Below, piece after piece: positions 46,422 through 55,371 of a stretch of DNA of 64,000 bases. Made by a program: the position numbers and the translations under genes. The notes beneath the pieces are model-generated. The model was given only the letters and a program-made list of their open reading frames with translations. It ran no database searches and had not been told where the DNA came from. The stretch is from Pseudonocardia sp. ICBG1293 (GTDB lineage Bacteria; Actinomycetota; Actinomycetes; Mycobacteriales; Pseudonocardiaceae). The stretch's first letter is position 1. Every line of letters begins with the position of its first letter. Where the stretch lies: the NCBI RefSeq assembly GCF_020131355.1, contig NZ_JAHLEL010000057.1, positions 1 to 64,000 on the forward strand, read 5' to 3'.

Positions 46422-47549
46422 TCAGCGGCGCTTACCGCGCCGGGCCTTCGCACCCGGGCGCTTCTGCACCGGCTTCGCCCCGGGCTTCTTCTGCCCGTTG
46501 CCGTTCCCGTTGCTGTTTCCGTTGCGGGCCGCGCCGGTGCCTGCCGTGCCGGTGTCGGCGGAGGCGCCGTCGGATCCGGTGGCGCGGGACCCGGACGCCG
46601 CCTCGGCGGCCTCCTCCTCGGCCTGCTGGATCGGCTCGTCGGCGATCTCGCGGACGTCCTCGGCGGTACCACGGCGGGCGTCGCGGATCGGCTTCTGGCC
46701 GGGGCGCGGGGCGCGGGCCTTCGCGGACTCGGTGGCCTTCTCGGCCTTGTCCGTCTCCTCGGCGTCGATCTTGCGGTAGACGACGTACTGCTGGCCGAGC
46801 GTCCACAGGTTGTTGGCGACCCAGTAGAACAGGACCGCGAGCGGCAGGAACGGCGCACCGACGACGACGCCGATCGGGAACACGTAGAGCATCAGCTTCT
46901 GCATGATCTCGGCCTGCGGGTTCGCCGCGACGGTGCCGGCGGCGATCTGGGCCTGCTGGCGGGCGACCGAGTGGCGTGCGGTGATGTGGGTGAAGATGCC
47001 CGCCGCGATCATCAGCGGGATCATCACGATCCACTGCGAGACCAGGTTCCCGCCGAGCTCGGCGACCGACGCAGTGTTCTGCAGCGGCCACACGGCCGAG
47101 CCCAGCTTCGCGCCGAACAGGCTCGAGTCGACGAACGACGCGTTCTCGGCCGCGTTGAAGACGTAGTTCTCGGTCTTGCCCGGCTTGAACTCGCGCAGCA
47201 CGTGGAACAGACCGATGAACACCGGGATCTGCACCAGGATGGGCAGGCAGCCCATCAGCGGGTTGGCGCCGTTCTGCTGCTGGAGCTTCTGCATCTCCGT
47301 CGCGAGCTTCTGGCGGTCGTTCGCGTACTTCTTCCGGAGCTTCTGCATCTCCGGGGCCATCTCCTGCATCTTGCGCATGGAGCGGACCTGCACGACGAAC
47401 GGCTTGTAGAGGATGACGCGCAGCGTGAAGACGAGGAACACGACCGACAGCGCCCAGGCGAACCCGTTGTCGTCGCCCAGCACGAAGCCGAAGACCTTGT
47501 GCCAGACCCACATGATCCAGCTGACGGGGTAGTAGATGAAGTCCAGCAC
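46422..47549 (-). CDS. yidC: Membrane protein insertase YidC
   Basis: YidC (375 aa) inserts and folds membrane proteins. The short Gram-positive-type form has five transmembrane segments: about 1-20, then ALSVVFLVFTLRVILYKPFV (about 28-47), MGCLPILVQIPVFIGLFHVL, WIVMIPLMIAAGIFTHITAR and VVVGAPFLPLAVLFYWVANN. The conserved Arg in FTLRVILYKPF lies in the hydrophilic groove. The C-terminal ~90 residues are a charged, Asn/Gly- and Lys/Arg-rich tail. The GTG at 47549 gives VLDFIYYPVSWIMW, the usual start. It lies between yidD and jag. Confidence 0.96.
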   Translation of the reverse strand: MLDFIYYPVSWIMWVWHKVFGFVLGDDNGFAWALSVVFLVFTLRVILYKPFVVQVRSMRKMQEMAPEMQKLRKKYANDRQKLATEMQKLQQQNGANPLMGCLPILVQIPVFIGLFHVLREFKPGKTENYVFNAAENASFVDSSLFGAKLGSAVWPLQNTASVAELGGNLVSQWIVMIPLMIAAGIFTHITARHSVARQQAQIAAGTVAANPQAEIMQKLMLYVFPIGVVVGAPFLPLAVLFYWVANNLWTLGQQYVVYRKIDAEETDKAEKATESAKARAPRPGQKPIRDARRGTAEDVREIADEPIQQAEEEAAEAASGSRATGSDGASADTGTAGTGAARNGNSNGNGNGQKKPGAKPVQKRPGAKARRGKRR

Positions 47550-47589
47550 TGCTGCGTTGCTCCTCGTGGTCTCGGGCGGGGCCCGCGGG

Positions 47590-48000
47590 TCAGCGGTCCG
47601 TACCGCGTGAGAGGCCTTCGGTCCGGTGCGGGTCGATGGACGTCTGCTCCGGCCCGGGATCGGGTTCGGTGCCGCTGTGCGGGACCCCGTCGCTGCGCCT
47701 GCGGCGCGGCGGCACCGGGTCCCACCCGCCAGGGTGCCACGGAGCACACTTGAGCAAGCGCCACACGGTGAGGCCGAGGCCGCGCACGAGGCCGTGCACC
47801 TGGAACGCCTCGACCGCGTAGGCGCTGCAGCTCGGGTGGAACCGGCAGCTCGGCATCAGGTTCGGGGAGATCCACACCTGGTACCAGCGCACGGCCGCCA
47901 TCGCGGCGCGCGCGCCGACGCCGGGCCGGGGACCGGGGGCCTGCCCGTCGTCCATCGGGGCCTCCTCACCGGTCCGGGCCGTGTCACGGGGCGTGCTCAT
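47590..48000 (-). CDS. yidD: Membrane protein insertion efficiency factor YidD
   Basis: A 136-aa YidD. The conserved core is RWYQVWISPNLMPSCRFHPS, then CSAYAVEAFQVHGLVRGLGL and LKCAPWHPGGWDPVP. It helps YidC-dependent insertion. The N-terminus (~30 residues) and the C-terminal tail are longer than in E. coli. The start could also be the internal ATG of MDDGQAP at about residue 16. It overlaps rnpA by 4 bp. Confidence 0.93.
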   Translation of the reverse strand: MSTPRDTARTGEEAPMDDGQAPGPRPGVGARAAMAAVRWYQVWISPNLMPSCRFHPSCSAYAVEAFQVHGLVRGLGLTVWRLLKCAPWHPGGWDPVPPRRRRSDGVPHSGTEPDPGPEQTSIDPHRTEGLSRGTDR

Positions 48001-48383
48001 CGCGGGCCGTCCGCGGCCGGGCGCGGACGGCGCGGCCGCTGCGCCGCGCGCAGTGCGGAGTCGAGGTCGGCCGCCAGCTCGGCGGACGAGGCGTCACCGG
48101 CGGGCGGCAACGCACGGACGACGAGTGCGGCGCCGGCGGGCAGCGCCGTCAGCCGGTCCGCGACCAGGTGCCGCAGCCGCCGGGACACCCGGTGCCGGAC
48201 CACGGCGTTGCCCACGGCCTTGCTCACGACGAAACCCGCCCTCGGCGAGGCGTGCTCGGGCACGCCGCCGGGGCGGGTCAGGTCGAGATGCACCACCAGC
48301 CTCGACCGGCCGGCGCGTCGTCCGCGCCTGATCGTCGAGGCGAACTCGGGCCGGCGGGTGAGCCGGGCGTGTGCCGGCAGCAC
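47997..48383 (-). CDS. rnpA: Ribonuclease P protein component
   Basis: RnpA (128 aa) is the protein subunit of RNase P, which removes tRNA 5' leaders. Motifs: MLPAHARLTRRPEFASTIRR, then GFVVSKAVGNAVVRHRVSRR (the RNR-like basic helix) and RRLRHLVADRL. The GTG at 48383 is used. It lies 27 bp after rpmH and overlaps yidD, the standard order. Confidence 0.95.
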   Translation of the reverse strand: MLPAHARLTRRPEFASTIRRGRRAGRSRLVVHLDLTRPGGVPEHASPRAGFVVSKAVGNAVVRHRVSRRLRHLVADRLTALPAGAALVVRALPPAGDASSAELAADLDSALRAAQRPRRPRPAADGPR

Positions 48384-48410
48384 GGCGCGGGCCGGTGGGG
48401 GCGCCGGCCG

Positions 48411-48548
48411 TCAGGCCGAGAGGTTGCCGCGCCCCTTGCGACGGCGCGCGGCGAGGATCGCGCGGCCGGCGCGGGTGCGCATGCGCAGCCGGAAGCCGTG
48501 CGTCTTGGCCCGGCGGCGGTTGTTCGGCTGGAAAGTACGCTTGCTCAC
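48411..48548 (-). CDS. rpmH: 50S ribosomal protein L34
   Basis: L34, 45 aa: MSKRTFQPNNRRRAKTHGFR then LRMRTRAGRAILAARRRKGR, ending GNLSA. The GTG at 48548 is the correct start; the longer open frame upstream has no family resemblance. It is the first gene of the rpmH-rnpA-yidD-yidC-jag-rsmG run, divergent from dnaA. Confidence 0.96.
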   Translation of the reverse strand: MSKRTFQPNNRRRAKTHGFRLRMRTRAGRAILAARRRKGRGNLSA

Positions 48549-49052
48549 GGTCGGCTCCTGGTCGGCGGTTCGCAGGCGTCCTGCGACGCCGAGATCTCTA
48601 CGGTCACTGGCTCGGGTTCGTGGGCCACCGGCCACGCCACGCACCGCGGAGAAGCGGAGAGTCGCGTTCGACGGGCGTGACACGCCCATCCGACCAGGTG
48701 TCCGGTCGTCAAGGGTACGCAGCGGGTTTCGAGGGGGTCAAACCGCCCCCACCGGGCGCCGTGACCCCGCCGGACGGCCGCCGCGCGGGCTGCTGCTAGC
48801 GTCGCCGACCCCGCCCGGGACCGGCGGGTGGGTCACGACAGCCCGCACCCCGACCGAGACCTCCGCACGACCGACGGCCGGCGCCCCGATGCGCACCGGC
48901 CGAGGCCTGCTGCGTACCTTTACGCACAAGTGTGGACAACTCTGGGGATACATCGCCCCTGAGGCCGAGTCCGTGCGTCCGGACGGCTCACCGCCAGTGC
49001 TCCCGGGGGGGAGCAGTCGCCGACGGCGGCCCATCGGGAGGGGGAAACGCGG
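48549..49052. other. rpmH-dnaA divergent promoter region
   Basis: A 504-bp gene-free stretch that must hold the rpmH and dnaA promoters. One exact DnaA box is present (48931-48939). No other clear element is seen. Confidence 0.7.
48931..48939 (-). promoter_or_regulatory. DnaA box upstream of dnaA
   Basis: TGTGGACAA, exact complement of TTGTCCACA, about 115 bp before the dnaA start; likely used for dnaA autoregulation. Confidence 0.7.
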
Positions 49053-50798
49053 ATGACCGACCAGCCGGGCGATCTCGGCGCGGTCTGGAACCGGGTCATC
49101 GCCGATCTCTCCGGCGCGTCGGTCGAGTCCGGCACACCCGCCCTCTCCCCGCAGCAGCGTGCGTTCCTCCGCCTGACCCGCCCCCTCGGCCTGCTCGACG
49201 GCACCGCGCTGCTCGCGGCGCCCAGCGAGTTCGCGAAGGACGCCATCGAGCGGATCCTGCGCCGGCCGATCAGCGACGCCCTCGGTCGCCACCTCGGCGT
49301 GGCGGTCAACCTCGCCGTCGTCGTCGACGCCTCCGCGGCCTCCGGCGGCACCGAGGTCCCCGACCCACCCGGGTTCGGCATGCACCGCGGCGTGAGCGCG
49401 GGGGACAGCGTCCGCGACACCGGGACCGGGGACCGTCCGGGCGACGACCCGGCTCCGGGGACCGGCGGGGACCGCGGTGACCGTCCCGCACCCGCGCAGC
49501 AGGCCCACGGGCACGCCCCCGCCGACGACGGGGGCCCTGCACCCCGGACCGCCGACGACGGCGCCGCGGGCGGGTCCCGCCGTGCCGAGGACGACGCCGC
49601 CGCCGGGACCGACCGCGGCTGGTCGGCCGAGCCGGCACCGTCGTCCTCCGGCGGCTGGGCGCCGCAGTCCACCGGCCGGCCGGAGCACGGGACACGGGAC
49701 GGCCAGACCGCCTGGCCCGCCTACACCGCACCGCAGGCGGGCGACCCGGTCGCGCCGCGGTCGCAGACCCGGCTCAACGAGCGCTACACCTTCGACACCT
49801 TCGTCATCGGTGCGTCGAACCGGTTCAGCCACGCCGCCGCGGTCGCGGTGGCCGAGGCACCGGCGCGGGCGTACAACCCGCTGTTCATCTGGGGCGAGTC
49901 CGGGCTGGGCAAGACCCACCTGCTGCACGCCGTCGGGCACTACGCCCAGCGGCTGTTCCCCGGGATGCGGGTCCGGTACGTCAGTACCGAGGAGTTCACC
50001 AACGACTTCATCAACTCCCTGCGCGACGACCGCAAGGTCGCCTTCCAGCGGCGCTACCGCGACGTCGACGTGCTGCTGGTCGACGACATCCAGTTCCTGG
50101 AGGGCAAGGAGGGGACGCAGGAGGAGTTCTTCCACACCTTCAACACCCTCCACAACGCGAACAAGCAGATCGTGGTGTCCTCCGACCGTCCGCCCAAGCG
50201 GCTCGAGACGCTCGAGGACCGGATGCGGACCCGGTTCGAGTGGGGGCTGATCACCGACATCCAGCCGCCCGAGCTGGAGACCCGGATCGCGATCCTCCGG
50301 AAGAAGGCCGCGCAGGACCGGCTCGCCGTCCCCGGTGAGGTCCTGGAGTTCATCGCGGAGCGGATCGAGCGCAACATCCGCGAGCTCGAGGGCGCGCTGA
50401 TCCGGGTCACGGCGTTCGCGTCGCTGAACCGGCAGGCCGTCGACACCCAGCTCGCCGAGATCGTGCTGCGCGACCTCATCCCCGACTCCGCCGCCTCGGA
50501 GATCACCGCGCCGACCATCATGGCGGTCACCGCCGAGTTCTTCGGCCTCACGCTCGACGAGCTGTCCGGGCCGGGCAAGACCAAGGCGCTCGCCCAGGCC
50601 CGCCAGATCGCCATGTATCTGTGCCGTGAGCTGACCGACCTGTCGCTGCCGCGCATCGGACAGACCTTCGGCGGCCGGGACCACACGACCGTCATGCACG
50701 CCGACAAGAAGATCCGCAACGAGATCTCGCTCCGGCGGAAGACCTTCGAGCAGGTGCAGGAGCTGACGGCGCGGATCAAGCTGCGCGCCCGGCACTGA
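49053..50798 (+). CDS. dnaA: Chromosomal replication initiator DnaA
   Basis: DnaA (581 aa) binds DnaA boxes and melts oriC. Domain I is at about 5-85 (DLGAVWNRVIADLSGASVES). A long Pro/Gly/Asp-rich domain II spans about 100-240. Domain III (AAA+) has Walker A WGESGLGKTHLLHAVG (about 286-301), Walker B VDVLLVDDIQFLEGKEGTQE and sensor motifs. The domain IV helix-turn-helix has LSLPRIGQTFGGRDHTTVMH near the end. The ATG at 49053 follows GGGAGGGGGAA. The extended domain II is usual for high-GC actinobacteria. Confidence 0.98.
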   Translation: MTDQPGDLGAVWNRVIADLSGASVESGTPALSPQQRAFLRLTRPLGLLDGTALLAAPSEFAKDAIERILRRPISDALGRHLGVAVNLAVVVDASAASGGTEVPDPPGFGMHRGVSAGDSVRDTGTGDRPGDDPAPGTGGDRGDRPAPAQQAHGHAPADDGGPAPRTADDGAAGGSRRAEDDAAAGTDRGWSAEPAPSSSGGWAPQSTGRPEHGTRDGQTAWPAYTAPQAGDPVAPRSQTRLNERYTFDTFVIGASNRFSHAAAVAVAEAPARAYNPLFIWGESGLGKTHLLHAVGHYAQRLFPGMRVRYVSTEEFTNDFINSLRDDRKVAFQRRYRDVDVLLVDDIQFLEGKEGTQEEFFHTFNTLHNANKQIVVSSDRPPKRLETLEDRMRTRFEWGLITDIQPPELETRIAILRKKAAQDRLAVPGEVLEFIAERIERNIRELEGALIRVTAFASLNRQAVDTQLAEIVLRDLIPDSAASEITAPTIMAVTAEFFGLTLDELSGPGKTKALAQARQIAMYLCRELTDLSLPRIGQTFGGRDHTTVMHADKKIRNEISLRRKTFEQVQELTARIKLRARH

Positions 50799-51841
50799 CC
50801 TGCGTCCGCGACCCGCCGACGCGGGTTGTCCACCGGCCGCGCCGCTTCTCCACAGCCCGGCCGGCGTCGCCGTGACCAGCCGGGACCCCGGTCGACGTGG
50901 TCACTGCCCGCACCGGGACCGATCCCGCGCAACCCACAGGGGCAACGGCTCCCAGATCGCCGCTGCGGCGCGTTCCGGGCCGACCCGGGGCGATCGGCAC
51001 CCCCGTCCCCGCGGACGTCCGTGCCGTCCGGGCCCACCGGAGCGGTACCGATCGGGTCGGGCGCGGCATCACCCGCGTGTCGGTCCCACCGCTCCCGTTC
51101 GTCGTCCGGTAATGGGCACTCGGCGCTTCGCCACTCGTCCCGGTGATCGCTTGCGCCCACCCCCCGGTCACGCTCCGTCGACAGTCCTGTGACGGGTGGG
51201 ACGTCTGTGGGTTCATGGCGCAACGCGGGAGTGCCGAACGGTCTGTGCCCGCGGTCACCCTGGGTCCACGATCCACCACGTTTCCACCCACATCTGGGGA
51301 CAACTCTGTGGATGGACCGCCGCAGGCCCGTGGACGGATCGCCCGGAATCCGTGGACAACTCTGTGGTGAACCCGGGATGAACCGGGGACGGACGGCCGC
51401 CGACGCCCTCGGTCCACCGCTCCCCGGACCTGTCAACGGGTGCCCCCACCGGTACGTCCCCAGCCGACGCGGCCTGCTGACCAGCACGGATGCGACCCAT
51501 CCACACTGTGCACAGGACTTAGTACTACGACGGTTTATCTCTCTCTATCTCTTCTTCCTGAAGACACCTGTGTGGACCGACCCCCGGACGGGGGTCACGA
51601 ACGGGGACACCCGACGAGCGCCGGGGTGGCGTGGAAACTGTCGGGGCGAGGCTCTACCGTGAGCGTCCCGGCGAACCCCGGTTCCCGATCCCGTTCCGGC
51701 CACTCCGCTCCGCAGCCCGCTCCGGGCCCACGAGCCGGCCGGCCCCGGAGGAGGAACCGGTCCGCCGCAGCACCGCCGTCCCGTCGACGTCCCGGCCCCG
51801 CGCCGTGGTCCGAACCGGGCGCTACCGGGGAAGGTCTCCAG
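50799..51841. other. oriC: Origin of replication oriC (dnaA-dnaN intergenic)
   Basis: A 1,043-bp gene-free region between dnaA and dnaN. DnaA-box-like 9-mers on the forward strand: TTGTCCACC (50826), TTCTCCACA (50846), CCATCCACA (51497). On the reverse strand: TGGGGACAA (51295), TGTGGATGG (51307), CGTGGACGG (51329), CGTGGACAA (51351), TGTGGACCG (51571). They form a left pair next to dnaA and a dense cluster at 51295-51371. An AT-rich stretch follows at 51513-51566. Confidence 0.9.
51513..51566. other. AT-rich candidate unwinding element in oriC
   Basis: The segment around TTAGTACTACGACGGTTTAT and the following pyrimidine run is by far the most AT-rich part of this region. It lies beside CCATCCACA (51497) and TGTGGACCG (51571), the expected place for DNA melting. 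Confidence 0.6.
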
Positions 51842-52996
51842 ATGAAGTTCCGGGTCGAACGCGACGTCCTCGCGGACGCGGCCGCCTGGGTGGCGCGCAG
51901 CCTCCCGGCTCGTCCGCCGGTGCCCGTGCTCGGCGGGGTCCTGATCCAGTCCGACGGCGAGTCCGGCGAGAAGCTCACCGTGTCCGGCTTCGACTACGAG
52001 ACCTCGGCCCGCGTCGAGCTCGACGCGACGGTCGGGGAGCCGGGCCGCACGCTCGTCTCCGGCAGGCTGCTGGCCGACATCACGCGTGCGCTGCCCTCCA
52101 AGCCGGTCGACCTGACCGTCGACGGGTCACGCGCCACGATCAACTGCGGCAACTCGCGGTTCAGCCTCCCGACCATGCCGGTCGAGGACTACCCGCAGCT
52201 GCCCGAGATGCCGCAGCGGGCGGGGTCGATCGCCGCCGACGCCCTCGCCGCCGCCGTGGCGCAGGTCGCCGTCGCGTCCGGACGCGACGACACGCTCCCG
52301 ATGCTGACCGGCATCCGGCTCGAGATCGAGGGGGCGCAGCTCACGCTGGCGGCCACCGACCGGTTCCGGCTCGCCGTCCGGGAGCTCGAGTGGTCCCCCG
52401 AGGACGCCTCGATCTCGACGGCGGTGCTGATCCCGGCCAAGACCCTGGCCGAGGTCGCCAAGACCCTCGCCGGGTCCGGCACGGTGGAGATCGCGCTGTC
52501 GGCCGGGGACGGGATGCTCGGCCTCACCGGCGGCGGCCGCCGGTCGACCAGCCGGCTGCTCGACGCCGAGTTCCCGCGCTTCCGCCAGCTGATCCCGGCC
52601 GAGCACACGACCGCGGCCGAGCTCGACGTGGCGCTGCTGGTCGAGGCGATCAAGCGGGTCTCGCTCGTCGCGGACCGGGTGGCCCAGATCCGGATGGAGT
52701 TCGGCGAGGACGGCCTGCGGCTGGCCGCCGGCGGCGACGACGTCGGGTCCGCCGAGGAGGAGCTGCCCTGCGCGCTCGACGGCAGCCCGCTGACGATCGC
52801 GTTCAACCCCGGCTACCTGCTCGACGCGCTGGGCGCGCTGCACACCGACCGCGCCCAGCTGACGTTCACCACGCCGAACCGGCCCGCGCTGGTCCGCCCG
52901 GTGCCCAAGCCCGCCACCGACGACGCCGGCGAGGCGCCGTCGCCGGAGAAGTCCGGCTACCTGCACCTGCTGATGCCGGTGCGGCTGCCGGGCTGA
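51842..52996 (+). CDS. dnaN: DNA polymerase III beta subunit (sliding clamp)
   Basis: DnaN (384 aa) is the ring clamp that tethers DNA polymerase. All three clamp domains are visible: MKFRVERDVLADAAAWVARS (domain I), LPMLTGIRLEIEGAQLTLAA (domain II), and YLLDALGALHTDRAQLTFTT with the C-terminal LHLLMPVRLPG (domain III). The ATG at 51842 is the conserved start with GGAAGG upstream. It is first of dnaN-gnd-recF-dciA. Confidence 0.98.
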   Translation: MKFRVERDVLADAAAWVARSLPARPPVPVLGGVLIQSDGESGEKLTVSGFDYETSARVELDATVGEPGRTLVSGRLLADITRALPSKPVDLTVDGSRATINCGNSRFSLPTMPVEDYPQLPEMPQRAGSIAADALAAAVAQVAVASGRDDTLPMLTGIRLEIEGAQLTLAATDRFRLAVRELEWSPEDASISTAVLIPAKTLAEVAKTLAGSGTVEIALSAGDGMLGLTGGGRRSTSRLLDAEFPRFRQLIPAEHTTAAELDVALLVEAIKRVSLVADRVAQIRMEFGEDGLRLAAGGDDVGSAEEELPCALDGSPLTIAFNPGYLLDALGALHTDRAQLTFTTPNRPALVRPVPKPATDDAGEAPSPEKSGYLHLLMPVRLPG

Positions 52997-53112
52997 CCCC
53001 CGCCGGGCGGTCGCCCCGGCGACGGGGAAGACTCCTCCCCGGTGTGATCGACGAGGGCCACCGGCGCCCTGCGGGGCATGCCGGCGGCACGGACGCGAAG
53101 GGGGCCTCTGCC

Positions 53113-54054
53113 GTGCAGATCGGCATGATCGGACTCGGCCGCATGGGCGGCAACATGCGGGAGCGGCTGCGCGCCGCCGGACACGAGGTGGTCGGGTACG
53201 ACCCCCGTCCGGAGGTCAGCGACGTGGCCTCGCTGGCGGAGCTCGCCGGAGCGCTGGCCGCGCCGCGCGTCGTGTGGGTCATGGTGCCCTCCGGTGAGCC
53301 GACCCGGAACACGGTCGCGACGCTGGCGACCACGCTCGAGCCGGGCGACCTGGTCATCGACGGCGGCAACTCCCGCTACACCGACGACCAGCCCAACGCC
53401 GCCCTGCTCGACGCCCACGGCATCGGCTACGTCGACTGCGGTGTCTCCGGCGGCATCTGGGGCAAGGACAACGGGTACGGCCTGATGGCGGGCGGCGAGC
53501 CCGAGCACATCCGGCGTGCCATGCCGATCTTCGACGCGCTGCGCCCCGACGGGGTGCGCGAGGAGGGTTTCGCGCACGCCGGACCGGTCGGCGCGGGTCA
53601 CTTCGCGAAGATGGTGCACAACGGCATCGAGTACGGCCTGATGCAGGCCTACGCCGAGGGCTTCGAGCTGATGGAGGCCAGCGAGCTGGTCACCGACGTG
53701 CCCGGGGTCATCCAGGCGTGGTCGCGCGGCACCGTCGTCCGCTCCTGGCTGCTCGACCTGCTGGTCGACGCGCTCAAGGACGACCCCAGCCTCGACCAGC
53801 TCGAGGGCTGGGTGGACGACTCCGGAGAGGGCCGCTGGACGATCGAGGAGGCGATCGCGCACGCGGTACCGCTCCCGGTCATCTCCGCGGCGCTGTTCGC
53901 CCGCTTCTCCTCCCGGCAGGCCGAGTCGCCCGCGATGAAGGCCGTCGCCGCGCTGCGCCAGCAGTTCGGCGGGCACGCGGTGAAGAAGGCCGGGCCGGCG
54001 GGCGCCCCCGGTGACAAAGCGGGCCCGTCGTCCGGCGGCGGCTCCACCCACTGA
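53113..54054 (+). CDS. gnd: 6-phosphogluconate dehydrogenase, decarboxylating
   Basis: A 313-aa enzyme of the short, actinobacterial Gnd type that oxidises 6-phosphogluconate to ribulose 5-phosphate in the pentose phosphate pathway. MIGLGRMGGNMRERL is the NAD(P) motif (about 5-19). DGGNSRYTDD, CGVSGGIWGKDNGYGLMAGG (substrate loop) and the catalytic-Lys segment GHFAKMVHNGIEYGLMQAYA follow. The GTG at 53113 is the start used. The dnaN-gnd-recF order is typical of Pseudonocardiales, Streptomyces and others. Confidence 0.95.
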   Translation: MQIGMIGLGRMGGNMRERLRAAGHEVVGYDPRPEVSDVASLAELAGALAAPRVVWVMVPSGEPTRNTVATLATTLEPGDLVIDGGNSRYTDDQPNAALLDAHGIGYVDCGVSGGIWGKDNGYGLMAGGEPEHIRRAMPIFDALRPDGVREEGFAHAGPVGAGHFAKMVHNGIEYGLMQAYAEGFELMEASELVTDVPGVIQAWSRGTVVRSWLLDLLVDALKDDPSLDQLEGWVDDSGEGRWTIEEAIAHAVPLPVISAALFARFSSRQAESPAMKAVAALRQQFGGHAVKKAGPAGAPGDKAGPSSGGGSTH

Positions 54055-54118
54055 CCCCGGCCTCCGGGCCGGCACCGAACCCAGCAGCACCGATCCGGGT
54101 GGGGAGGTCGACGACGCG

Positions 54119-55306
54119 GTGTACCTCAGGCGGTTCTCGGTCACCGACTTCCGGTCCTGGCCGGAGGCCGAGCTGGAGCTCGACCCCGGCGTGACCGTGC
54201 TGGTCGGGTCCAACGGCGTCGGCAAGACCAACCTGGTCGAGGGGATCGGCTACCTCGCCAGTCTCGGGTCGCACCGGGTGTCCTCCGACGCACCGCTGAT
54301 CCGGCGCGGGGCGGAGCAGGCCGTCGTCCGCGGCGAGGTCCACCACCACGGCCGGAAGCTCGGTATCGAGCTGGAGATCAACAACGGGAAGCAGAACCGG
54401 GCCCGGGTCAACCGTTCACCGGTCTCGCGGCCCCGCGACATCCTGGGGATCCTGCGCAGCGTGTTGTTCGCGCCGGAGGACCTCGCGCTGGTGCGGGGCG
54501 ACCCGTCGGAGCGCAGGCGTTTCCTCGACGAGCTGCTCGTCGCGCGGTTCCCGCGCTACGCCGGCGTCCGCGCCGACTACGACAAGGTCCTGCGACAGCG
54601 CTCGGCCCTGCTCAAGTCCGCGAAACCGGCGCTGCGCGGGGCACGGGGCCGGTCCCGGGCGCCGGTGGCGACCGACCCGGAGCTGCCCGACGACCTCGCG
54701 ACGCTGGAGGTCTGGGACGGCCACCTCGCCCGGACCGGCGCTGCACTGCTGGCCGGGCGGCGCGAGCTCGTCGTCGCGCTGGCGCCCTACGCCCGCGAGG
54801 CGTTCGCCGCGATCGCGCCGTCGTCGGACCCGATCGGGCTGGACTACCGGTCCAGCCTCGGGACGGCCGGGGTCGCGGAGCTGCCGTCGTCGAGCGGGGA
54901 CCTGGAGGCGTTGCTGCTCGAGCGCCTGGCGCAGGTGCGGTCCCAGGAGGTCGAGCGCGGGGTCTGCCTGGTCGGCCCGCACCGCGACGAGCTGGACCTC
55001 GCGCTGGGCGAGGGGCCGGCGAAGGGCTACGCCAGCCACGGCGAGTCCTGGGCGTTCGCGCTGGCGCTGCGGCTGGCGTCCTACCGCCTGCTGCACGCCG
55101 ACGACGTCGAGCCGGTCCTCGTGCTGGACGACGTCTTCGCCGAGCTGGACTCGGCCCGCCGCCGGGCACTGGCCGGTCTGGTGGCCGGCGCCGAGCAGGT
55201 CCTGGTGACCGCCGCGGTGGCCGAGGACGTCCCGGCGGAGCTCGACGGCGTCCGGTTCGCCGTCGGCGACCGGACGGTGAGCCGCGACGGCGAGGTGCCC
55301 GCGTGA
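54119..55306 (+). CDS. recF: DNA replication and repair protein RecF
   Basis: RecF (395 aa) is an SMC-like ATPase that helps load RecA at gaps. It starts VYLRRFSVTDFRSWPEAELE, with Walker A VGSNGVGKTNLVEGIGYLAS at about 31-50. The signature region KGYASHGESWAFALALRLAS and Walker B PVLVLDDVFAELDSARRRAL are near the C-terminus. The GTG at 54119 matches the family N-terminus; the earlier ATG at 54011 lies inside gnd. About 25 residues around GRSRAPVATDPELPDD are extra relative to short homologues. Confidence 0.95.
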   Translation: MYLRRFSVTDFRSWPEAELELDPGVTVLVGSNGVGKTNLVEGIGYLASLGSHRVSSDAPLIRRGAEQAVVRGEVHHHGRKLGIELEINNGKQNRARVNRSPVSRPRDILGILRSVLFAPEDLALVRGDPSERRRFLDELLVARFPRYAGVRADYDKVLRQRSALLKSAKPALRGARGRSRAPVATDPELPDDLATLEVWDGHLARTGAALLAGRRELVVALAPYAREAFAAIAPSSDPIGLDYRSSLGTAGVAELPSSSGDLEALLLERLAQVRSQEVERGVCLVGPHRDELDLALGEGPAKGYASHGESWAFALALRLASYRLLHADDVEPVLVLDDVFAELDSARRRALAGLVAGAEQVLVTAAVAEDVPAELDGVRFAVGDRTVSRDGEVPA

Positions 55307-55341
55307 TCGCCCCGGCCGGTCTCGAACGCATCACGGCACTC

Positions 55342-55371
55342 TGGGGACAAGGCTGTGGATACTGTGGATAA
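55342..55371 (-). promoter_or_regulatory. Cluster of three DnaA boxes at the recF/dciA junction
   Basis: TGGGGACAA (55342), TGTGGATAC (55354) and TGTGGATAA (55363; exact complement of TTATCCACA), the same orientation, 12 and 9 bp apart. They span the start codon of the DciA gene. Confidence 0.6.
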
